DNA of 64,000 nt from Streptomyces sp. A3M-1-3 (GTDB taxonomy: Bacteria > Actinomycetota > Actinomycetes > Streptomycetales > Streptomycetaceae), in assembly GCF_024213665.1 (NCBI RefSeq), contig NZ_JANAVP010000029.1:1-64000 (forward strand), read 5' to 3'. Below, piece after piece: positions 59,286 through 64,000 of this stretch. The notes beneath the pieces are model-generated. The model was given only the letters and a program-made list of their open reading frames with translations, did not search any database and was not told the DNA's origin. Position 1 is the first letter of the stretch. Each line of letters opens with the position of its first letter. The translations under genes were made by a program, and so were the position numbers.

Positions 59286-60968
59286 CTACTTCGCGTCGGC
59301 ATAGCACTCCACCACCGCCGTCGTGAACGGGAACCGCACCGGCGTCTCACCGAAGGTGATCCGCCCGGCCAGATCACCGGCCGCGCGGATCGCCTCCGCG
59401 ACCGCCTCCGCTTCCTCGGCCGGGCAGTGCACGATCACCTCGTCGTGCTGGAAGAAGACCAGCTCGGCCTTCATGCCGGCGATCGTCCGGCGCAACGCGG
59501 CCATCATCAGCAGCGCCCAGTCGGCGGCGCTGCCCTGGACGACGAAGTTCCGGGTGAAGCGGCCCCGGGCGCGGGAATTGCGCGAAGCGTATCCGAGGGT
59601 GAACTCCCCCTCCTGCGACGCTGCTTGGTCGTCCTCCTGGGGGATTCCCGCCTCGTCGTCGTCCCCCGATCCCGCCGCGGGCGGGCAGGTGCGGCCCAGC
59701 CAGGTCCGTACGAGCCGCCCCTCTTCGCCCGCGCGGGCCGCGTCGTCGACGTACGCCACGGCCCGTGGGAAGCGGCGGCGGAGTGCGGCGAGGTTCTTCA
59801 GGCCGTCGCCGGAGGTCTGCCCGTACATCGCGCCCAGCACGGCGATCTTCGCCTTGTCGCGGTCGCCGGAGAACGCCCGGTCCGACACCGCCTTGTAGAG
59901 GTCGCCGGGCCGGCCGGCCACCTCCATCAGGCCCGGGTCGCGCGAGATCGCGGCCAGCACCCGCGGCTCCATCTGGTCGGCGTCCGCGACGACGAGGCGC
60001 CAGCCCGGATCGGCGACGACGGCCCGCCGGATCACCTTCGGGATCTGCAACGCTCCGCCGCCGTTGGTCGCCCAGCGGCCGGTGACCGTCCCGCCGGGCA
60101 GGTACTCGGGTCTGAATCGGCCCTGCCGCACCCAGTTCTGGAGCCATCCCCAGCTGTGTGCCGTGTAGATCCGGTACAGCTTCTTGTACGCGATGAGCGG
60201 CGCGACGGCGGGGTGTTCGATTTCTGCCAGCTCCCAGCGCCGGGTGGACTTCACCTTGATGCCTGCTTGGGCGAAGGCTTTGATGACGTCGGCGGCCAAT
60301 TCGGGCCGTACGCGTCGGCCGAAGGCCGCCGACACCTCGTCCGCCAGCTCGGCCATCCGGCGCGGATCTCCGCCGCCCGCGTACCGCACGCCGAGCAGCT
60401 CGTCCAGCAGAGCCCGGTGCACATCGGCCCGCCAGGGCAGGCCGGCCCGGTTCATCTCGGCGGCCACCAGCATCCCCGCCGACTCGGCCGCGGTCAGCAG
60501 TCGCATGCGGTCGGGATGCTCGGCGGCGTCGTGACGGCGCTGCTGGTCGGCGTACACCTCGAGCAGCGCTTCGAAGGGGACGGGCACCGGCTGTGGCTCG
60601 AACAGGGAGGACTGCGAGGCGGGCTCGGCGGACCGCTGCGGCGGATCGGGCGGTACGGGTGCGTGGCACAGCCGCGCGTAGGCAGCGGCCGCCGAACGGG
60701 GCTCGCCGAGCCGGCCCTCGTGGCCGAGCAGCAGCTGCTCGGCGTCCTCGATGTCGTAACACCGCTCGACGCGGACGCCTGCGGCGAGCAGGCGCGGATA
60801 GATCTCGTGCGTCGACCGCCAGACCCATCGGGTCGCCGTCGGCCGAGCCCGGACGGCCTCGACCAGGTCGCGCTCGATCCGCACGGGCCCAGCGGGCAGC
60901 GCGTCAGCCCCCAGGGGCACGACATGAACCCCTCCCTCGCCCTCGCCGAGGGCCCACCGGTCGCTCAT
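59286..60968 (-). CDS. actinobacterial bifunctional 3'-5' exonuclease/DNA polymerase (Pol I-like)
   Basis: 560 residues. The family-A polymerase fold is seen in the C-terminal half: motif A VVADADQMEPRVLAAI (aligned with DYSQIELRVL), an atypical motif B (DKAKIAVLGAMYGQTSGDG) and motif C FFQHDEVIVH. The N-terminal region is shortened and lacks clear DEDD exonuclease residues. Relative to Pol I, motif A has DQMEP where DYSQIE is usual, but both catalytic Asp residues remain. This short version is conserved in Streptomyces and its role in repair is not established. Confidence 0.87.
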   Translation of the reverse strand: MSDRWALGEGEGGVHVVPLGADALPAGPVRIERDLVEAVRARPTATRWVWRSTHEIYPRLLAAGVRVERCYDIEDAEQLLLGHEGRLGEPRSAAAAYARLCHAPVPPDPPQRSAEPASQSSLFEPQPVPVPFEALLEVYADQQRRHDAAEHPDRMRLLTAAESAGMLVAAEMNRAGLPWRADVHRALLDELLGVRYAGGGDPRRMAELADEVSAAFGRRVRPELAADVIKAFAQAGIKVKSTRRWELAEIEHPAVAPLIAYKKLYRIYTAHSWGWLQNWVRQGRFRPEYLPGGTVTGRWATNGGGALQIPKVIRRAVVADPGWRLVVADADQMEPRVLAAISRDPGLMEVAGRPGDLYKAVSDRAFSGDRDKAKIAVLGAMYGQTSGDGLKNLAALRRRFPRAVAYVDDAARAGEEGRLVRTWLGRTCPPAAGSGDDDEAGIPQEDDQAASQEGEFTLGYASRNSRARGRFTRNFVVQGSAADWALLMMAALRRTIAGMKAELVFFQHDEVIVHCPAEEAEAVAEAIRAAGDLAGRITFGETPVRFPFTTAVVECYADAK

Positions 60969-61024
60969 GGTTTCGAGTGTGGCAGCGGGGACTGACAGCG
61001 GGGACGAACGCGGGCGCCCCGCAC

Positions 61025-61060
61025 CGCTGAGGTGCGTACCCGCAGGTACGCACCTCAGCG
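61025..61060. terminator. 16-bp perfect hairpin with CGCA loop
   Basis: CGCTGAGGTGCGTACC (61025-61040) pairs fully with 61045-61060. It lies 20 bp past the stop of the small gene at 61080-61247 and terminates it before the polymerase gene. Confidence 0.9.
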
Positions 61061-61079
61061 TTCAGCTTCTGGACCGCGG

Positions 61080-61247
61080 TCAGCTGTGCTTCGGCCGGCC
61101 CTTGCCCTGCATGTGGGACGGCGCAGCCTGCGTCTCCGGACGGCCGGGCTGCGTCTCCAGCGACTCGTTGTGCTGCTGGGGTCCACGCTCGGCCGTGTTG
61201 CGGGGCTGCTGCTTGTTGCTGCGGTCGCGGTTCTTGTTCTTCGCCAT
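61080..61247 (-). CDS. small hydrophilic hypothetical protein
   Basis: 55 residues, highly charged and rich in Asn, Gln, Arg and Lys (AKNKNRDRSNKQQPRNTAER, ending GKGRPKHS). AGGAGA lies 7 nt before the ATG and a strong terminator follows. It looks disordered. Similar small proteins occur throughout Streptomyces; the function is unknown. Confidence 0.75.
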   Translation of the reverse strand: MAKNKNRDRSNKQQPRNTAERGPQQHNESLETQPGRPETQAAPSHMQGKGRPKHS

Positions 61248-61601
61248 GGTCGTTTCTCCTGAGAGAACTTGGGGGGATGGTGCGTCGTCCCCATGGAAGG
61301 GATGACGTTCACCTCCAGTCACCTTCGCAGGACCCGGCCAAGAGCACACTTCGAAGCATCACCCTGCGTGATGACGGCCGGTCAGGCTACCCCCGCGTCA
61401 CCCGCACGGCGGGCAGCACCGCCACCGTCACCGGCGCGGACAGCCGGGCCAGCGCCGCGCCCAGGCCCGTGAGGCGGCAGTGCCGCGGGCGTTGCGTGAA
61501 GTCAGCAGCCCCCGGGGGCCGAACCCCGGGCTCGAACCCCCATGCGAGTAGGGGGAGAGTAACAGCCGCCTCACCCGCCCCAGAGGGCAGCGGCAAGCGG
61601 C
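61248..61601. other. 354-bp intergenic region with a GC hairpin
   Basis: CCCGGGG (61511-61517) pairs with CCCCGGG (61524-61530). The region contains no recognisable gene; a tRNA-like T-arm on the minus strand has no matching acceptor or anticodon arms. Confidence 0.5.
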
Positions 61602-62408
61602 CTATGCCCCAGCCAACACCTGCGCGTACACCTCCAGCGCGGGACGCGGCCGCCGGCCCAGCAGGGTGGCCAGGTCGCCTCCCGTGGCGTCCATGAAGCC
61701 CGCCGAGATCGCCGAGTACGTGCCCACCAGCATGGGCACCTGGAAGGGCTGCGCACCGGACGCGGCGATCGACTCCCGGGCTTCCGCCAGGCTGCCCGGC
61801 TCGTACGGGACCGCGAGCGCGGCCGCCAAGTCGGATCCGCCCAGGGCGCGTTCACCGACCAGTTCGTACACCCGCTCCGCGTGCTCGGCGGCCGAGACCG
61901 CCACCCGTGCCGCCGCATCGGCCAGGTCCTCGCGCGCCACCGCCGCGAGCCGGCCGGAGCCCAGCGGTGCGGTGATGCGGCCGTCCGGGCCGGGCGGTGC
62001 CAGGAGCGCGAGCAGTTCCGCGTACAGACCGTTGCGCAGGATCGTCCAGTCCAGGGCGCTTTCGCGCAGCCGGCGCTCGGTCCAGCGGTGGGGGAGCGCG
62101 TACGCCAGGTGGTCACCGGCCGCCGAGAGGCTGGTGTACACGACGTGCCGTACGCCCGCCTGCTCGGCGGCGGAGATCGCCGCCTCGTGCCGGGCGATTA
62201 CGATGTCGTCCTCGCCGTACCCGGCCGAGATCAGCAGCAGGGTTCCGGCACCCGCGAAGCCGTCCGCCAGCGACGCCGGGTCGTCGAAGTCGATGCGCCG
62301 CTCGGCGGGGCCCGGCTGACGGGTGCCCAGGACCACATCCTGCCGTCCCGCGAGCCGCTGTGCGATCAGCCTGCCGAGTCCGCCGCCTGCGCCGGTGACC
62401 AGAATCAT
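61602..62408 (-). CDS. NmrA-family NAD(P)-binding protein
   Basis: 268 residues with N-terminal VTGAGGGLGRLIAQRL, an atypical SDR/NmrA fold, and the middle HVVYTSLSAAGDHLAYALPH. This family includes quinone oxidoreductase 2-like enzymes. GGGAGAG lies about 8 nt before the ATG. It is divergent from an HxlR regulator, the common arrangement in which HxlR controls this gene in response to a quinone or aldehyde. Confidence 0.88.
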   Translation of the reverse strand: MILVTGAGGGLGRLIAQRLAGRQDVVLGTRQPGPAERRIDFDDPASLADGFAGAGTLLLISAGYGEDDIVIARHEAAISAAEQAGVRHVVYTSLSAAGDHLAYALPHRWTERRLRESALDWTILRNGLYAELLALLAPPGPDGRITAPLGSGRLAAVAREDLADAAARVAVSAAEHAERVYELVGERALGGSDLAAALAVPYEPGSLAEARESIAASGAQPFQVPMLVGTYSAISAGFMDATGGDLATLLGRRPRPALEVYAQVLAGA

Positions 62409-62495
62409 GGTGGAGCTCTCCCCCGGTGAGTGGTTCCGTTCGGTAACTGCGACCATCCTGGTAGCGGCGGCGCATTCCCGTAAGGAGGCACATCG

Positions 62496-62918
62496 ATGTC
62501 AGCAGGGCACATGGCGGTAACCACCGGGCCCGCGCCCGGGCCGGAGCCGGAGCCCGTGGTGAGCTGCGCCCCTCCGCACGACGACTGCGGCATCAGGGAT
62601 GTCCTGGACCGGCTCGGCGACAAGTGGTCGGTGCTGGTCGTGGTGGAACTCGCGTCGGGCGTACGGAGATTCAAGGAGCTTCAGCGCGCGGTCGACGGCA
62701 TCTCGCAGCGCATGCTCACTCTCACCGTCCGCCGCCTGGAGCGCGACGGCCTGGTGTCGCGGACCGTGTACCCCACCGTGCCGACGCAGGTCGAGTACGA
62801 ACTTACCGAGCTGGGCCACAGCCTCACCCACCTCATCAAGGCCCTCGCCGGCTGGTCCCTGGACCACCGCGCCGCCATCGCGGGCGCGCGCCGCGCCTGG
62901 GACGAGGCAGCCGGCTGA
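62496..62918 (+). CDS. HxlR-family transcriptional regulator
   Basis: 140 residues. HxlR winged helix: CGIRDVLDRLGDKWSVLVVV, RRFKELQRAVDGISQRMLTL and RTVYPTVPTQVEYELTELG. The N terminus has Cys residues (VVSCAPPHDDCG), typical of redox or electrophile sensors in this family. AAGGAGG precedes the ATG. It probably represses the divergent NmrA-type gene via the 87-bp intergenic region. Confidence 0.92.
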   Translation: MSAGHMAVTTGPAPGPEPEPVVSCAPPHDDCGIRDVLDRLGDKWSVLVVVELASGVRRFKELQRAVDGISQRMLTLTVRRLERDGLVSRTVYPTVPTQVEYELTELGHSLTHLIKALAGWSLDHRAAIAGARRAWDEAAG

Positions 62919-62923
62919 CGGAC

Positions 62924-64000
62924 ATGGATACGGGCATGGACAGGGACACGGTCGAGCGGGCCTTCGGGGCCGCGCTGTACGCGCACGACGACACCGGGCT
63001 GGACACGGGCGCGTCGCTGCTCGCCGCCGATCCGGCGCGCTGGCCGGACATCGGTCGCGAGGTGCTGCGGCGAGGCGAGGGGTTCGTACGGCAGGCGTGG
63101 GAGCGCGGCTGGCAGCCGGCCGACGTCGCACGCCTGGTCCGGCGCGACCTCGACGACCGGCATGTCCGGCTCGTCGCCGACCTGATCGCCGCCGAGGGCC
63201 GCCGGTACGCCAGGCTTCCGCCCCGCTGGTCCGGGCAGCTCGGCGAACTCGACGCCGAGGTGTGGTGGGGGAACGACGGCGAGTACGCGAACGCCCTCGC
63301 CCGGCGCGAGTCCGCCGACCGGTTCTCGCTGGCCACCGCGCTGCTGGAGCTGCTGCGGCTGCTCATCCGGCTGCCCTCGATCGAGCCGGTCGGCCCGGTT
63401 CCGGGCGACCCGCTGCACGTACCGCCGCCGGCGCACGACGAGCCGCGCATGCTCACCCGGATCCGGGCGCTGCTCGCCAAGGCGGAGGCGACGGAGTACC
63501 CGGAGGAGGCGGAGGCGCTCAGCGGCAAGGCGCAGGAACTGATGGCCCGGCACAGCATCGACGAGGCGGTGCTGGCGGCGGCCCGCGGCGGTACGAAGGA
63601 TGCGCCGGGCGCCTGCCGGATCGGGGTCGACGCCCCGTACGAGGAGGCCAAGGCGGTACTGCTGGACGCGGTGGCCTCGGCGAACCGCTGCCGCGCGGTG
63701 TGGAACAGCGCGTTCGGGTTCTCCACGGTCGTCGGCTTCGTGGGCGACCTGGACGCGGTCGAACTCCTCTATACGTCCCTACTCGTGCAGGGCACGACGG
63801 CGATGACCCGCGCGGAGGCCGGCCAGCGGGCGGGCGGCCGCAAGCGGACCAAGACGTTCCGCCAGTCGTTCCTCCTGGCGTACGCGACCCGCGTGGGCCA
63901 GCGCCTGGCCGCCGTAACGGAACACGTAACCGAGGAGGCGTCCGGATCGCTCGTCCCGGTGCTGGCGGCACGGGAGGTGGCGGTCGCGGACCGCGCGGAG
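62924..64000 (+). CDS. DUF2786 domain protein, running off the window
   Basis: 359 codons are visible with no stop. The DUF2786 segment lies at about residues 178-216 (MLTRIRALLAKAEATEYPEE, then AEALSGKAQELMARHSID), followed by the usual C-terminal part (AVWNSAFGFSTVVGFVGDLD, then QGTTAMTRAEAGQRAGGRKR). The N-terminal 175 residues are helical. ATG 62936 is another possible start. The family function is unknown. The 3' end is outside the window. Confidence 0.8.
   Translation, partial: MDTGMDRDTVERAFGAALYAHDDTGLDTGASLLAADPARWPDIGREVLRRGEGFVRQAWERGWQPADVARLVRRDLDDRHVRLVADLIAAEGRRYARLPPRWSGQLGELDAEVWWGNDGEYANALARRESADRFSLATALLELLRLLIRLPSIEPVGPVPGDPLHVPPPAHDEPRMLTRIRALLAKAEATEYPEEAEALSGKAQELMARHSIDEAVLAAARGGTKDAPGACRIGVDAPYEEAKAVLLDAVASANRCRAVWNSAFGFSTVVGFVGDLDAVELLYTSLLVQGTTAMTRAEAGQRAGGRKRTKTFRQSFLLAYATRVGQRLAAVTEHVTEEASGSLVPVLAAREVAVADRAE

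Noticed and set aside
61480..61570. Possible tRNA on the minus strand (GGGTTCGAGCCC-like T-arm)
   Set aside because: No acceptor stem, anticodon arm or CCA-proximal pairing can be formed. The GC-rich hairpin at 61511-61530 explains the sequence better.
1..64000. CRISPR array or insertion sequence
   Set aside because: No regularly spaced direct repeats of CRISPR size, no cas gene and no complete transposase with terminal inverted repeats were seen.

Overview
The window is high-GC actinomycete DNA, almost certainly from a Streptomyces. Third codon positions are strongly G/C, GTG starts are common, many genes overlap as GTGA or ATGA, and several families are typical of Streptomyces (DUF1707, DUF427, paired MmyB-like XRE regulators, an exonuclease/polymerase, NmrA/HxlR). 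Two TTA codons in a pathway regulator point to bldA-type developmental control.

Positions 1-19,210 form an accessory region mixing intact genes with remnants. It begins with a frameshifted phage-like fragment. Next comes a thiol/redox and radical-SAM block: CcdA, a TlpA-like lipoprotein, a Crp/Fnr regulator, a 4-TM protein, a methyltransferase coupled to a MJ0619/Tes-like radical SAM enzyme, a MauE/DoxX-like protein, DUF3179 plus a membrane protein, DUF1707, SRPBCC and DUF427. Three near-palindromic GTRA-N6-TYAC sites near the Crp gene look like its operators. Further on are an ACP-like protein without the phosphopantetheine serine, an ABC pseudogene, a Ser/Thr kinase, an ankyrin protein and a metal-handling block (MerR, HMA chaperone, TauE/SafE-cupredoxin fusion, DUF6153, metallothionein-like peptide, small membrane protein). 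The last metal-block gene is cut off where the next region begins.

Positions 19,213-40,645 hold a lipolanthine-type cluster, that is, a class III lanthipeptide joined to a polyketide/fatty acyl chain. Two 29-residue precursors share the leader ILDLQELE and end in STVSNNC or STVSNGC (S-x2-S-x2-C). They sit beside a class III LanKC and a LanD-like flavoprotein that could decarboxylate the C-terminal Cys (avionin formation). The acyl chain would be built by a FAAL, one PKS module (ACP-KS-AT-DH-KR-ACP, no ER and no TE), KAS II, FabG, an InhA-like FabI and a MaoC dehydratase. A GNAT is the candidate acyl-to-peptide ligase, as described for goadvionin. A SET methyltransferase, a second AMP ligase, a free ACP, a DrrAB-type exporter and a LuxR-type regulator complete it.

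Positions 40,860-51,974 hold a second biosynthetic block: an acyl-ACP desaturase, a flavin monooxygenase fused in frame to an alpha/beta hydrolase, SnoaL-like and MFS proteins, another flavin monooxygenase, a divergent KAS III with an altered active site, an AfsA homologue, a HAD phosphatase and a canonical KAS III. AfsA plus phosphatase plus flavoenzyme resembles butenolide/furan autoregulator chemistry, but the product is unknown.

Positions 52,067-64,000 return to ordinary chromosome-like genes: a LysR gene divergent from a three-gene operon (oxidoreductase, NAD(P)-binding protein, DUF7405/Dyp-like protein), two MmyB-like regulators, a stretch of gene remnants (flavin monooxygenase, aldo/keto reductase), an actinobacterial exonuclease/polymerase, a small basic protein, the NmrA/HxlR pair and a DUF2786 protein running off the right edge.
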